Source: Bradyrhizobium sp. Tv2a-2 (lineage in GTDB: Bacteria > Pseudomonadota > Alphaproteobacteria > Rhizobiales > Xanthobacteraceae). Taken from it: 64,000 nt of DNA. Each line of letters begins with the position of its first letter. Within the stretch, counting starts at the first letter, position 1. Shown here piece after piece: positions 1 to 8,640 of the stretch. Under the pieces are notes generated by a model. That model was not told where the DNA came from. It saw only the letters and a list, made by a program, of their open reading frames with translations, and did no database searches. Made by a program: the position numbers and the translations under genes. The stretch spans positions 570,768 through 634,767 of the forward strand of contig NZ_AXAI01000001.1 of NCBI RefSeq assembly GCF_000472425.1, read 5' to 3'.

Positions 1-46
1 GGGACAAGCCCGGCCATGACGAGAATGCGGATCGAGCCTCGGCCAC

Positions 47-952
47 TTAGCCAGCGAGGAAAAACTCCCGCAGCAGTTTCGCCGTCTCTCCCGGATTCTC
101 TTCCGTCAGGAAATGCCCTGAATCGACCGGCGAGCCCGTCACGTTCGTCGCCCATTTCTTCCAGGTGTCAAGCGGCGTGGCCGCGGCGCTGGCGATACCG
201 GCGTCGCCCCACAGCGCGAGCATCGGGATGGTGATCTTTTTGCCCGCTTCGAAATCCGCCTTGTCGATATCGTAATCGGCGTAGGCGCCGGCGCGGTAAT
301 CCTCGCACATCGCATGCACCCGCGACGGATCGCGGAACGGCGCCAGATAATGTTCGAGCGCGCGTGGGTCGATGGCGTCGAGCGTCTTCGACTTGGTCTG
401 GCTCGCCATCTTGGTCTTCAGGAAGAAGTCGGAACTCGCCGTGATCAGCGTTTCCGGCAACGGATAGGGCTGGGCGAGGAACGTCCAGTGATAAATCTTC
501 AGCGCATAAAGCCTGTTCATGCGCTCCCAGTAGTTATAGGTCGGCAGGATATCGAGCACTGCGAGCTTCGACAGCCGTCCGGGATGATCGAGTGCAAGCC
601 GATAGGAAACACGGCCGCCGCGATCATGGCCGGCAAGCGCAAAATGCACATGGCCGAGTTGCTGCATCGCCTCGACAATCGTGCGCGCCATTGCGCGCTT
701 CGTGTAGGGCGTATGCTCCGCATCGCTCTCGGGCATGTCCGACCAGCCATAGCCCGGCAAGTCCGCTATGATCAGCGTGAAGCGATCGGCGAGTTGCGGC
801 GCCACACGATGCCACATCACATGCGTCTCAGAGAAGCCATGCAGCAGCAACAATGGAGGTCCCTTGCCGCCGACGCGTGCAAAGATGCGTCCGGATCTCG
901 TGTTGATCCATTCTGAGGCAAAACCCGGAAAGAGGTCGGCGAAGTCGGACAT
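47..952 (-). CDS. Fluoroacetate dehalogenase-like alpha/beta hydrolase
   Basis: A 301-residue alpha/beta hydrolase that should hydrolyse the C-halogen bond of haloacetates (fluoroacetate to glycolate) in the cytoplasm. The residues known from the Rhodopseudomonas palustris enzyme RPA1163 fall at identical positions: nucleophile D110 in the HDRGGR motif with carboxylate-binding R111 and R114, halide-binding H155, W156 and Y219, D134, and catalytic H280. The strand-helix start LLLLHGF is at 34-40. Length matches the family. One difference from the R. palustris protein as I remember it is Q185 where a Trp lies near the pocket. The gene is divergent from an acyl-CoA dehydrogenase across about 95 bp. 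Assignment to the family is secure; the natural substrate is inferred. Confidence 0.9.
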   Translation of the reverse strand: MSDFADLFPGFASEWINTRSGRIFARVGGKGPPLLLLHGFSETHVMWHRVAPQLADRFTLIIADLPGYGWSDMPESDAEHTPYTKRAMARTIVEAMQQLGHVHFALAGHDRGGRVSYRLALDHPGRLSKLAVLDILPTYNYWERMNRLYALKIYHWTFLAQPYPLPETLITASSDFFLKTKMASQTKSKTLDAIDPRALEHYLAPFRDPSRVHAMCEDYRAGAYADYDIDKADFEAGKKITIPMLALWGDAGIASAAATPLDTWKKWATNVTGSPVDSGHFLTEENPGETAKLLREFFLAG

Positions 953-1046
953 GGTGCTTCAAACTTTGTTTTTCGTTGCCGCATTCGGCCCATGGATATA
1001 TCCAAATAGGCGGGGACCACCATAAAGAAGCAGTAGAGGAAATGCC

Positions 1047-2279
1047 ATGCCGATCGACTTCGAAATCCCTGATGAGGCCAAGGCCATCCGCGAAAAGGTC
1101 CGTCAATGGGTGCACGATGAATGCATCCCCGCGGAGAAGGAACTGGACGAGAAACCGCTCGACGAGGTGCTCGGCAAACTGCGGACAAAGGCCCGCGCGC
1201 AAGGATTGTGGTGCCCCTTCGTGCCGAAGGAATATGGCGGCATGGGGCTCGGGCCGCTGGCCAATGCACTGGTGCAGATGGAATTGGGCGAGAGCATTCT
1301 CGGCGCACTCTCGATGAATACGCAGGGCCCTGACGATGCCTCCATGCTGACGATCCTGGAGCACGGCACACCCTACCAGAAGGAAAAATTCCTCAAGCCC
1401 CTGCTCAATGGCGACAAGCGCATCTGCTTCTCCATGACGGAAAAGGCCTCCGGCGCCGATGCCACGGGCATGCAGACTTCGGCGGTGAAGGACGGCAATG
1501 AGAACTACATCCTGAACGGCGAGAAATGGTTCTCTTCGTCGGCGAGCGTCGCCGATCTCGCGCTTGTGATGGCCAAGACCGATCCGAACGCGCCGCGCCA
1601 CAAGCAGTTCTCGACTTTCATCGTGGAACTGCCCAACCCCGGCTATCGCATCAAGCGCAACATCAAGAACATGGCCATTGAAGGCCCGCACTACGACGTG
1701 CTCTCCGGCGGACATTCCGAGATCGAGATCAGGGATCTGAAAGTGCCGGCCGACAACCTCGTCGGCGGCGAGGGCAATGGTTTCGCCATGGGCCAGCATC
1801 GCCTCGCCTACGGAAGGCTTCGTCACGGCATGCACAACGTCGCCAAGGCCCAGCGCGCGCTGGACATGGCGGTGGCGCATGTCACCAAACGGTCGACGTT
1901 CGGCGTGCTGCTCGCCGACCGCCAGGCCGTACAGTTCATGCTCGCCGAATGCGCAAGCCAGCTCTATATCGGCCGCCTGATGCTGCTGCACATCGCCTAC
2001 AAGGCGGAGAAGGGCCTCGACCTGCGGCAGGAGAACTCCATCGCCAAGGTGTATCTGGCGCATATGGTGCATCACGTAATCGACACCGCGATCCAGCTGC
2101 ACGGCGCGCTCGGCTTCAGCCAGGATACGGTGCTGGCCAAATGGTACACCCAGGTGCGCTCGCAGCGACTGGTCGACGGTCCCGACGAGGTGCACAAATG
2201 GAAGGTCGGCCGCAACGTCATCAAGGCGTTCCGCGAGCACGGCACCACGGCATCGGCTGCGGGCGGTGATTTGTTGTAG
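1047..2279 (+). CDS. Acyl-CoA dehydrogenase, ACAD10/11-like
   Basis: A 410-residue FAD-dependent acyl-CoA dehydrogenase with the full three-domain layout: helical N domain (about 8-120), beta middle domain with the flavin/substrate motif around CFSMTEK (about 125-235), and C-terminal helical domain (about 245-400). Where classical enzymes carry the catalytic Glu in a YEGT-like motif, this one reads VDGPDEVH, the Asp-containing signature of the ACAD10/ACAD11 branch, so the catalytic base is probably Asp. It starts at an ATG preceded by AGAGGA. The acyl chain it acts on cannot be told from the sequence. It is monocistronic as far as seen, divergent from the dehalogenase gene, and followed by a REP-like repeat. 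Confidence 0.9.
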   Translation: MPIDFEIPDEAKAIREKVRQWVHDECIPAEKELDEKPLDEVLGKLRTKARAQGLWCPFVPKEYGGMGLGPLANALVQMELGESILGALSMNTQGPDDASMLTILEHGTPYQKEKFLKPLLNGDKRICFSMTEKASGADATGMQTSAVKDGNENYILNGEKWFSSSASVADLALVMAKTDPNAPRHKQFSTFIVELPNPGYRIKRNIKNMAIEGPHYDVLSGGHSEIEIRDLKVPADNLVGGEGNGFAMGQHRLAYGRLRHGMHNVAKAQRALDMAVAHVTKRSTFGVLLADRQAVQFMLAECASQLYIGRLMLLHIAYKAEKGLDLRQENSIAKVYLAHMVHHVIDTAIQLHGALGFSQDTVLAKWYTQVRSQRLVDGPDEVHKWKVGRNVIKAFREHGTTASAAGGDLL

Positions 2280-2289
2280 CAACAAGCAT

Positions 2290-2402
2290 CGTCATTCCGG
2301 GGCGTGCATTAGCGCGAACCCGGAATCTCGCAGTAGGGGACGAAGTGCCAAAAAAGCTCTGGATTCCGGATCGACGCGCGTTGCGCATCGTCCGGAATGA
2401 CG
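2290..2402. repeat. REP-like inverted repeat (CGTCATTCCGG family)
   Basis: The segment is bounded by perfect 11-bp inverted arms, CGTCATTCCGG at 2290-2300 and CCGGAATGACG at 2392-2402, with further GGAATC/GATTCC complementarity inside. Related copies occur at 3772, 25226, 26487 (diverged) and 30067. It fills the gap between convergent acyl-CoA dehydrogenase and purD and may act as a bidirectional terminator. Confidence 0.8.
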
Positions 2403-2406
2403 GAGA

Positions 2407-3690
2407 CTAATTCCCGCCCCGCTCTTTCTCCACGGCCTGCCAGCCGATGTCACGACGGCAAAAGCCATCCGGCCAGTTGATACGGTCGAGCGCCTGGTAG
2501 GCGCGCGCTTGCGCCTCCGCGATCGTCTTGCCGATCGCGCAGACGTTGAGCACACGCCCGCCATTGGCGAGAATGGCGCCATCCTTCTCGACCGTGCCGG
2601 CGTGGAAGATCTCGACGCCATCGATCTTCTCAGCCTCGTCCAGCCCCTCGATGCGCGTGGCCTTCCTGTAGTCGCCGGGATAGCCCTTGGCCGCCATCAC
2701 CACGGTGATCGCGGAGTCTGGAAACCAGCGCAGATCGAAATGCTTCAACTCGCCGTCACATGCGGCGAGGAAAGCCGGCACGATGTCGGACATCATCCGC
2801 AGCATCAGCACCTGGCATTCCGGATCGCCGAAGCGGACGTTGAACTCGAACAGTTTCGGCCCCCCCTTGGTCAGCATCACCCCGGCATAGAGCACACCGC
2901 AGAACGGCGTGCCGCGCGCCTTCATGCCGGCGACCGTAGGACTGATAATACGGTCCATGATCTGGTCGTGAACTTCGGCGGTGACGAATGGCGTCGGCGA
3001 ATAGGCGCCCATGCCGCCGGTGTTCGGCCCCTGGTCATGATCGAACACTCGCTTGTGGTCCTGGGCGGAGGCGAGCGGGATCGCGGTCTCGCCGTCGCAG
3101 AGCGCGAAGAATGAGACCTCACGCCCTTCCAGAAACTCCTCGATCACGACCTCGGCGCCGGCCGAACCGAACGCGCCCTCGAACATCATGGCGATGGCGT
3201 CCTCGGCTTCTTGCAGCGTCCTGGCCACGACCACGCCCTTGCCGGCAGCGAGCCCGTCGGCCTTCACCACGATCGGCGCGCCCTGCGCCCGCACATAGTC
3301 GAGCGCTTCCGCGGCGCTGGTGCAGCGCCGATAGGCGCCGGTCGGTATGCCGAACTCGCTGCATAGCGCCTTGGTGAAGCCTTTGGAGGCTTCGAGCTGC
3401 GATGCCTGCTTGCGCGGGCCGAACGCCTTGATGCCGGCGGCTTCGAGATCGTCGACAATGCCGGCTGCGAGCGGTGTCTCAGGTCCGACCACGACGAGCT
3501 CGACCGCGTTGGTCTTGCAGAATGCGATTACCGCGGTGTGGTCGGCAACATCGAGCGCGATGCATTCGGCCTCGCGCGCGATTCCCGCATTGCCCGGCGC
3601 GCACCAGAGCTTTGTCAGCAGCGGCGAGCTTGCGATCTTCCAGGCCAGGGCATGCTCGCGGCCGCCGGAGCCGATCAGGAGAATGTTCAT
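2407..3690 (-). CDS. purD: Phosphoribosylamine-glycine ligase (GARS)
   Basis: A 427-residue protein catalysing the ATP-dependent ligation of glycine to 5-phosphoribosylamine, the second step of purine synthesis. The start [18 protein letters not shown] is the family signature. The central ATP-grasp domain (about 100-290) contains [25 protein letters not shown] and the metal-binding FNVRFGDPE segment. Length is normal for a monofunctional bacterial PurD. The gene stands alone, with REP-like sequence on both sides. No PurR-type operator was recognised upstream. Confidence 0.97.
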   Translation of the reverse strand: MNILLIGSGGREHALAWKIASSPLLTKLWCAPGNAGIAREAECIALDVADHTAVIAFCKTNAVELVVVGPETPLAAGIVDDLEAAGIKAFGPRKQASQLEASKGFTKALCSEFGIPTGAYRRCTSAAEALDYVRAQGAPIVVKADGLAAGKGVVVARTLQEAEDAIAMMFEGAFGSAGAEVVIEEFLEGREVSFFALCDGETAIPLASAQDHKRVFDHDQGPNTGGMGAYSPTPFVTAEVHDQIMDRIISPTVAGMKARGTPFCGVLYAGVMLTKGGPKLFEFNVRFGDPECQVLMLRMMSDIVPAFLAACDGELKHFDLRWFPDSAITVVMAAKGYPGDYRKATRIEGLDEAEKIDGVEIFHAGTVEKDGAILANGGRVLNVCAIGKTIAEAQARAYQALDRINWPDGFCRRDIGWQAVEKERGGN

Positions 3691-3771
3691 GGGAAGAGCC
3701 TAACGAAGAGCGGTTTTGGGTCCGGTGACACGAGTCCCCCTCCTTCTGCAAGGGGAAAGCGCCATTTGCAC

Positions 3772-3803
3772 CGTCATTCCGGACGGCGCCCCCGGCGCGA
3801 ACA
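3772..3803. repeat. Partial REP-like element
   Basis: CGTCATTCC followed by GGACGGCGCC matches one arm of the dispersed CGTCATTCCGG repeat. The second arm is not present, so this is a truncated copy between purD and the winged-helix regulator gene. Confidence 0.55.
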
Positions 3804-3808
3804 CGCCA

Positions 3809-4117
3809 CTACGCCCGCTCGCCCCCGCCGCCGGCGATGATCTCCTGCAGCATTGCGACATGCCGCGCAAACGCGCCGCGCCCGGCGGCGGTCGCAGTCA
3901 CCGTAGTCTGCGGTTTTTTTCCTACGAACGCCTTCTCCACGTCGACATAACCCGCCTTGGCAAGCGTCTCGATATGGGCGCCGAGATTGCCATCGGTGGC
4001 GCCGGTCAGCTTCTTCAGCCTGGAAAATTCCAGCCCCGTTCCTTGCGGCAACGCATTCAGCGCCGCCATGATGCGCAGCCGCAAGGGCTGGTGGATGATG
4101 TCGTCGAGATCGGCCAC
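3809..4117 (-). CDS. Winged-helix transcriptional regulator
   Basis: A 102-residue, single-domain winged-helix protein of the PF13601-like (ArsR/MarR-type) group. It begins with the LDDIIHQPLRLRIMAAL helix usual in this family. The recognition helix lies around FSRLKKLTGATDGNLGAHIETL (about 33-54), followed by a wing containing KKPQTTVTAT. No sensor domain or cysteine cluster is visible, so the signal is unknown. It is the last gene of a three-gene operon (hydrolase, membrane protein, regulator) and starts 4 nt after the preceding stop, so it probably autoregulates through the palindromes at 5702-5729. Confidence 0.85.
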   Translation of the reverse strand: MADLDDIIHQPLRLRIMAALNALPQGTGLEFSRLKKLTGATDGNLGAHIETLAKAGYVDVEKAFVGKKPQTTVTATAAGRGAFARHVAMLQEIIAGGGGERA

Positions 4118-4121
4118 CGCG

Positions 4122-4676
4122 CTAGTTCCACCGCATCCAGAGACCGCCCAGCACCAATCCGCCGCCGTTCACGACCGCCATCCACAACAGGAAGGTGCCG
4201 CCCATCACATAGAAATAGCCGACCAGGGTCAGCACGGTGATGGCAAGCCCGAGTGCGACAAAGGCCTGGCCGAACCATAGGCCCGCGAGCACATAGAACA
4301 GCATGAAATAGATCGGCCAGAACGCGCCGAGTTCGCGCGGACCGAAATCGCCCAGCACGTCAGAACAAAAATAGCCGAATGCGTAGAACAGGACATAGGC
4401 AGCGACGACCCGGCCGTCGACAGCGCGCAAGCGCGCTCGGATTTGAAGGAGCGCGCTGATCACCACCGTGCCCAGGACGCCCCCGGTATTGACCGCCGGC
4501 CAGATGTAGGCGGCGTACCAGGGCCAGAGCCAGGTCGCGATGTTGCCAGCAAAAACCAGCACGCCCCACCATATCATGATGAGGCTTGCCAGATTGTAGA
4601 CCTGCGATTGCCGCACGCGGCGCACGATATCGTCGATGTCGCTGAGCGCCGCTGCGGCCTGCTTGCTGTCGATCAT
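4122..4676 (-). CDS. Multi-pass membrane protein of unknown function
   Basis: A 184-residue hydrophobic protein with a short soluble N terminus (about 1-28) and five or six predicted membrane segments, for example around LIMIWWGVLVFAGNIATW, GTVVISALL, VVAAYVLFYAFGYF and the long run FMLFYVLAGLWFGQAF onward. No known enzymatic motif is seen. Its start overlaps the stop of the upstream hydrolase by 4 bp (ATGA), and the downstream regulator begins 4 nt after its stop, so translation is coupled across the operon. It may partner the small regulator as a membrane sensor, which is inference from context only. Confidence 0.8.
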   Translation of the reverse strand: MIDSKQAAAALSDIDDIVRRVRQSQVYNLASLIMIWWGVLVFAGNIATWLWPWYAAYIWPAVNTGGVLGTVVISALLQIRARLRAVDGRVVAAYVLFYAFGYFCSDVLGDFGPRELGAFWPIYFMLFYVLAGLWFGQAFVALGLAITVLTLVGYFYVMGGTFLLWMAVVNGGGLVLGGLWMRWN

Positions 4677-5680
4677 GTTCCCGCCATCCCGCGCCTGGCC
4701 ACATCCTCGGCAATCGCCGAGACGGCCTTCGGATCGCTCAAGATGCTCATGTGATTGACGCCATCGATCAGCTTCACGTCAACCTTGGGCGCGACCGCAT
4801 GCACAGCATCGGCATATTTATCCGACAGCATCAACTCGTCGCCCGCGCCGGCGATCAAGGTGACCGGATGCGTCACGGCGGCGAAATCGTCGCGATAGCC
4901 GCGCGTCGCGAAGTTGCGCATCAGCCGGTACGAATAGGTGGATGCGAGGATCTCACTGCTGTTTGCCGGAACTGCAAAAGCGAGCGTCGGGAGCTGTTCG
5001 CAGCACTCGATCCCGAGACGGCGCAGGATCGAGAGTCCGAAGAAGCGCGGGAGATCTGGCCGGGCCCATCCGCCGGAATCCGGCCGGTTGGTCGGCGCGT
5101 CATAGCCGAGATAGGGCGCGAGCAGCACGGTACGGGCAAACAGATTCTGGATCGGCGAGCTGGCCAGCCGCAGTGCAAAGCCGCCGCCGGCGGAATGGCC
5201 GAGCAAGGTGATGGGCGCGTCCGCATGGGTCCGCCGCACCAGCGCGACGAGATCGGCCATGTCGTCCTCGAGCTGGCCGGGATAGCCGATGTCGCCGCGG
5301 GTGCCGGAGCCACCATGGCCGCGGATGTCGGGCGCATAGGTCTCCACGCCATGGGCGGCAAGGCCAGCCGCGAGCGCATGCACTGCCGGGCTCGAGCCCG
5401 ACGAGCCATGGACGAGGATGGCGATCGGTCCGGCCGCAGGACCGCCAGCCGGATAGTGGCGATAGGTCAGCGTCGTGCCGTCCCTGGCGCTGAAATGGTT
5501 CAACGCCGGCATGGTGCTGCGGTCGACTGCGCGGGCCGTCTCAGAGACGGAGCGCAGCTCGGGGAGCGGGGTCAGCGGCGTTGCGATCATCGCGGCGAGG
5601 ACAAGGGCGGCCACACCGATGATGCATAGGGCCCATTGCGCGAGGCCTAGCGGAAACCAGAGCAACCATTTCAACAGCAT
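4673..5680 (-). CDS. Membrane-anchored alpha/beta hydrolase
   Basis: A 335-residue protein with an N-terminal membrane segment (about 3-35) and a serine hydrolase domain facing the periplasm or outer face. The oxyanion region is AILVHGSSGSSP, the nucleophile elbow GHSAG, the likely acid Asp in GAGDELM and the His in VNHMS, so the catalytic triad looks complete. A longer in-frame ORF exists, but I place the start at the ATG at 5680 because a strong GGGAGGAGG Shine-Dalgarno lies 4-8 nt upstream and a consensus TATAAT just before it leaves no room for more. It is the first gene of the operon with the membrane protein and winged-helix regulator. Confidence 0.85.
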   Translation of the reverse strand: MLLKWLLWFPLGLAQWALCIIGVAALVLAAMIATPLTPLPELRSVSETARAVDRSTMPALNHFSARDGTTLTYRHYPAGGPAAGPIAILVHGSSGSSPAVHALAAGLAAHGVETYAPDIRGHGGSGTRGDIGYPGQLEDDMADLVALVRRTHADAPITLLGHSAGGGFALRLASSPIQNLFARTVLLAPYLGYDAPTNRPDSGGWARPDLPRFFGLSILRRLGIECCEQLPTLAFAVPANSSEILASTYSYRLMRNFATRGYRDDFAAVTHPVTLIAGAGDELMLSDKYADAVHAVAPKVDVKLIDGVNHMSILSDPKAVSAIAEDVARRGMAGT

Positions 5681-5699
5681 GATCCTCCTCCCATTTTCC

Positions 5700-5729
5700 A
5701 TTATAGAGTACTCTATATTACAGAGTACT
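5700..5729 (-). promoter_or_regulatory. Promoter with overlapping palindromic operators
   Basis: On the minus strand a perfect -10 TATAAT (5705-5700) lies about 20 nt before the hydrolase ATG. It is overlapped by the 16-bp perfect palindrome TATAGAGTACTCTATA (5702-5717), with a second AGAGTACT half at 5722-5729. AGTACTCT and AGAGTACT form an inverted pair. No good -35 is visible, which fits a tightly controlled promoter. The downstream winged-helix protein is the obvious candidate ligand. Confidence 0.75.
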
Positions 5730-5804
5730 GGACACCACAAGGGTTCATTGGCGCTTGCCGGCCAAAATCCCTAACTTGGGCCCTACTCAACCTCGCGATT
5801 CGCA

Positions 5805-7415
5805 ATGGCCGTAGCGGAAAACCTGATCAACGCGCCCGAATTCACCGTCTCCGAGCTGTCCTCTGCGCTGAAGCGCACGGTCGAGGACAATTTCGGTCAT
5901 GTCCGGGTGCGCGGCGAGATCTCGGGGTTCCGCGGGCCTCATTCCTCAGGGCACTGTTACTTCGCGCTAAAGGACGAGAGTTCCAAGATCGAGGCGGTGA
6001 TCTGGAAGGGCGTGCACTACCGGATGCGGTTCAAACCCCAGGAGGGGCTCGAGGTCATCGCCACCGGCAAGCTGACCACTTATCCGAACTCCTCGAAGTA
6101 CCAGATCGTGATCGAGGCGCTGGAGCCGGCCGGCATCGGCGCCCTGATGGCCTTGATGGAGGAGCGCAAGCGCAAGCTCGCCGCAGAAGGCCTGTTCGAC
6201 GAGCGGCGCAAGCAGCTGCTGCCCTGGTTGCCCGAGGTGATCGGGGTGGTCACCTCGCCGACCGGCGCCGTGATCCGCGACATCCTGCATCGCCTGTCCG
6301 ACCGTTTTCCGCGCCAGGTGCTGGTGTGGCCGGTCAAGGTGCAGGGCGACGGCTCCGCCGAACAGGTCGCGGCTGCGATCCGCGGTTTCAATGCGCTGCC
6401 CGAGGGCGGCCGGATCCCGCGGCCCGATGTCCTGATCGTCGCGCGCGGCGGCGGCTCGCTGGAGGACCTCTGGTCGTTCAATGAGGAGATCGTGGTGCGG
6501 GCGGCGGCCGAGAGCCACATTCCGCTGATATCTGCCGTCGGCCACGAGACCGACATCACGCTGATCGATTTCGCTGCCGACAAGCGCGCGCCGACACCGA
6601 CGGCCGCGGCGGAAATGGCCGTGCCCGTGCGCAGCGAGCTGATGGGCGAGATCGAGACCTTGCGCCGGCGCCTGATGATCTGCTGGCAGCGCGGCCAGGA
6701 AAGTCGTCGCAACGAATTGCGTGCGGCTGCCCGCGCACTGCCGGCCGCCGGCGAGCTGCTCGCGATCCCGCGCCAACGGCTCGACAACGCCGGAGGCGCC
6801 CTGTCCCATGGCCTGCGCGCCAATACGCATGCGCATTTCCGCCGCTTTGTCGCGGCCGGCGCCAGGCTCACCCTGCGGGTGCTGCGCGGCCAGGTCGAGC
6901 AGGCGCGGCATCGCGAGCAGGTCTGCGGCGAACGGCTCTCCCTCGCCGCGCGCACGCTGCTGCGTCGCCGCGGCGACCGCTTTGCAGGGCTTGAGGCACG
7001 CCTGCGCGCCTCAAGGCTCGCCAACGCACAGGCCCAGCGCCAGACCATTGCGCGCAGCCGCGAGCGCACGCTCAGGCTCGCCGAGCGCGCCGAGCGCGCC
7101 ATGCTGACCATGTTCGACCGGATGGAAGCGCGCATGAACCACAGCGGGCAGCTGCTCGCCGCGCTGTCCTACCGCAGCGTGCTCACGCGCGGCTTTGCCC
7201 TGGTCCGCAACGAGACCGGACATCCGCTGCATGCGGCGGCCGATGTCGAGCCCGGCACGCGGCTGGAGCTGGAGTTTGCAGATGGACGCGTTGCGGCAAC
7301 CGCCGGCGCGGATCGGCCTGTATTGATGCAACCCGAGCGCCCGAAGGCGGCTCCGCGCGGACCGCGACTGCCGAAGCGCGTGGCTAAATCTACCGATCAG
7401 GGAAGCTTGTTCTAA
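5805..7415 (+). CDS. xseA: Exodeoxyribonuclease VII large subunit
   Basis: A 536-residue catalytic subunit of ExoVII, which degrades single-stranded DNA into short oligonucleotides with the small XseB subunit. The N-terminal OB-fold (about 14-110) starts with [18 protein letters not shown] and contains HCYFALKDE. The catalytic core contains [30 protein letters not shown] and [17 protein letters not shown], all family signatures. A long Arg-rich coiled-coil region follows (about 290-460). No xseB is seen in this window. The TAA stop is the first base triplet of a dispersed 100-bp repeat. Confidence 0.96.
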   Translation: MAVAENLINAPEFTVSELSSALKRTVEDNFGHVRVRGEISGFRGPHSSGHCYFALKDESSKIEAVIWKGVHYRMRFKPQEGLEVIATGKLTTYPNSSKYQIVIEALEPAGIGALMALMEERKRKLAAEGLFDERRKQLLPWLPEVIGVVTSPTGAVIRDILHRLSDRFPRQVLVWPVKVQGDGSAEQVAAAIRGFNALPEGGRIPRPDVLIVARGGGSLEDLWSFNEEIVVRAAAESHIPLISAVGHETDITLIDFAADKRAPTPTAAAEMAVPVRSELMGEIETLRRRLMICWQRGQESRRNELRAAARALPAAGELLAIPRQRLDNAGGALSHGLRANTHAHFRRFVAAGARLTLRVLRGQVEQARHREQVCGERLSLAARTLLRRRGDRFAGLEARLRASRLANAQAQRQTIARSRERTLRLAERAERAMLTMFDRMEARMNHSGQLLAALSYRSVLTRGFALVRNETGHPLHAAADVEPGTRLELEFADGRVAATAGADRPVLMQPERPKAAPRGPRLPKRVAKSTDQGSLF

Positions 7416-7515
7416 AGCATGATCCGGAAAAGCGTGTAGCGGTTTTCCGAAAAGATCATGCTCAATCAAAGACCTTAAGCGCGACGACGATTCAACCAAA
7501 TCTCATCGCGCTTTG
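7413..7515 (+). repeat. Dispersed ~100-bp two-hairpin repeat, copy 1
   Basis: It begins TAAAGCATGATCCGGAAAAG, contains a first hairpin (CATGATCCGGAAAAG with the later CCGAAAAGATCATG arm) and a second half AGCGCGACGACGATTCAACC running to CATCGCGCTTT. Near-identical full copies lie at 51350-51451 (inverted) and 60691-60784. The xseA stop codon is formed by the first three bases. It probably also works as a terminator. Confidence 0.85.
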
Positions 7516-7535
7516 GGGCTTCGCATTCGCAGTCC

Positions 7536-7556
7536 TGCCCGGGCTTGCCCCGGGCA
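7536..7556. repeat. CCCGGG hairpin of a second intergenic repeat
   Basis: A perfect 8-bp stem, TGCCCGGG and CCCGGGCA around a 5-nt loop, lies between xseA and the convergent DLH-family gene. The GGGCTTGCCCCGGGC wording is typical of dispersed repeats in Bradyrhizobium genomes; no second copy is clear in this window. It may contribute to termination. Confidence 0.5.
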
Positions 7557-7624
7557 CCCACCACTTTCTTTCATGGCCAAGACGTGGATGGCCGGATCAA
7601 GCCTTGACGGCGAATGCGATGCGG

Positions 7625-8455
7625 TTACCGCGAGAGCCACTCCGAAACCAGCTTCTGCGCATCCTCGCGGGCTTCAGGGTCGGTGCCGACATGGCCGCGC
7701 TCGGGGGTAGCGGCATCTGCTGTGGCCGATACGGCATGCACCGGCAGATTGGGGCGGTCGAAATCATGAAAGGCGCCCGGATAGACCACGATCCGCGTCA
7801 GCGCGCTGCGCCCACGGGCACCGTCGATCATCTGCCGGCAGGCCGGCGGCGAGGACACGTCGTCCTTGGCACCGATCAAGAGCAGGGTCGGCACCCGCGC
7901 GCTCCAGCCGAGCCCGGCCGAGAGCCGGCAGTCCGGATAGAAGGCGATCGCCGAGCGGAAATCCGGATCGGAATTGCGCGCGAGCAATTGCGGACGTATC
8001 GCCCAGAGCAGCGCGCTCGCGCCATTGGCCCAGCCGATCAGGCTGATGCGGTCGTGCCTTGCCCAGCTCTGCTCCATCAGCCATCGCCGGGTCGCGAGGA
8101 TATCGGCCACCCGCTCGTGGCGTGCGGAAAGCCGCCGCTCCTTGACGCGGCATTGCGGACCGAGCCCGCGCGAGGCGTAGCTATCCGGCAGCAGCACCGC
8201 GCTGCCGCTCTTCACCAGTTGCTCGGCCCAGTCGCGATAGCGCGGCAGCACAGGCTCGGCGCGGGTGGAAAGGCCGCCGCAACCATGCAGCGCAATCACG
8301 GTCGGAAACGGCCCGTCGCCCGTCGGCTTGAACAGTTGGGCGCGCAGGGTGACGTTGCCGGAAGGGATCTCGACCTGGTTAAGCGATGCCGCGGGTGCAG
8401 GCGCGGCCTGAGCCGCGGCCATGATCAGCCCTGCGATTGCGGCGAGAACGCGCAT
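7625..8455 (-). CDS. Secreted dienelactone hydrolase-family protein lacking its nucleophile
   Basis: A 276-residue exported protein of the dienelactone hydrolase family. I place the start at 8455 because it opens a clean signal peptide (MRVLAAIAGLIMAAAQAAPAPA). The fold markers ALHGCGGL, acid Asp in GAKDD and catalytic His in YPGAFHDFD are present. The nucleophile elbow reads GWANG, so the Ser or Cys at the centre of GxSxG is Ala (codon GCC, 8027-8029). The paralogous gene at 53519 has GFSQG, an intact Ser. It may therefore be a non-catalytic binding protein or a recently inactivated enzyme. A single base (T to G) separates Ala from Ser here, so a sequencing error should be considered. Confidence 0.8.
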   Translation of the reverse strand: MRVLAAIAGLIMAAAQAAPAPAASLNQVEIPSGNVTLRAQLFKPTGDGPFPTVIALHGCGGLSTRAEPVLPRYRDWAEQLVKSGSAVLLPDSYASRGLGPQCRVKERRLSARHERVADILATRRWLMEQSWARHDRISLIGWANGASALLWAIRPQLLARNSDPDFRSAIAFYPDCRLSAGLGWSARVPTLLLIGAKDDVSSPPACRQMIDGARGRSALTRIVVYPGAFHDFDRPNLPVHAVSATADAATPERGHVGTDPEAREDAQKLVSEWLSR

Positions 8456-8640
8456 CCAACGTTGCAAACCGTTATGCCGGAACCCAAAACCAGCGCCACC
8501 CCGGCAAAAAAATAGCATGTGGTCGGAAACGTAAAACATCACAAATCGGTGGGTTTTGCGGGCGGACAGCGCACCCTATTTATGTTAGCAAGCTTGAACG
8601 TGCGTAAACATTACCGGCATTTGATCGGAGCTCCAAAACC

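Noticed and set aside
828..2285. 485-codon ORF opposite the acyl-CoA dehydrogenase
   Set aside because: Shadow of a conserved gene, with no match, no RBS and biased His/Gly-rich composition typical of antisense reading in high-GC DNA.
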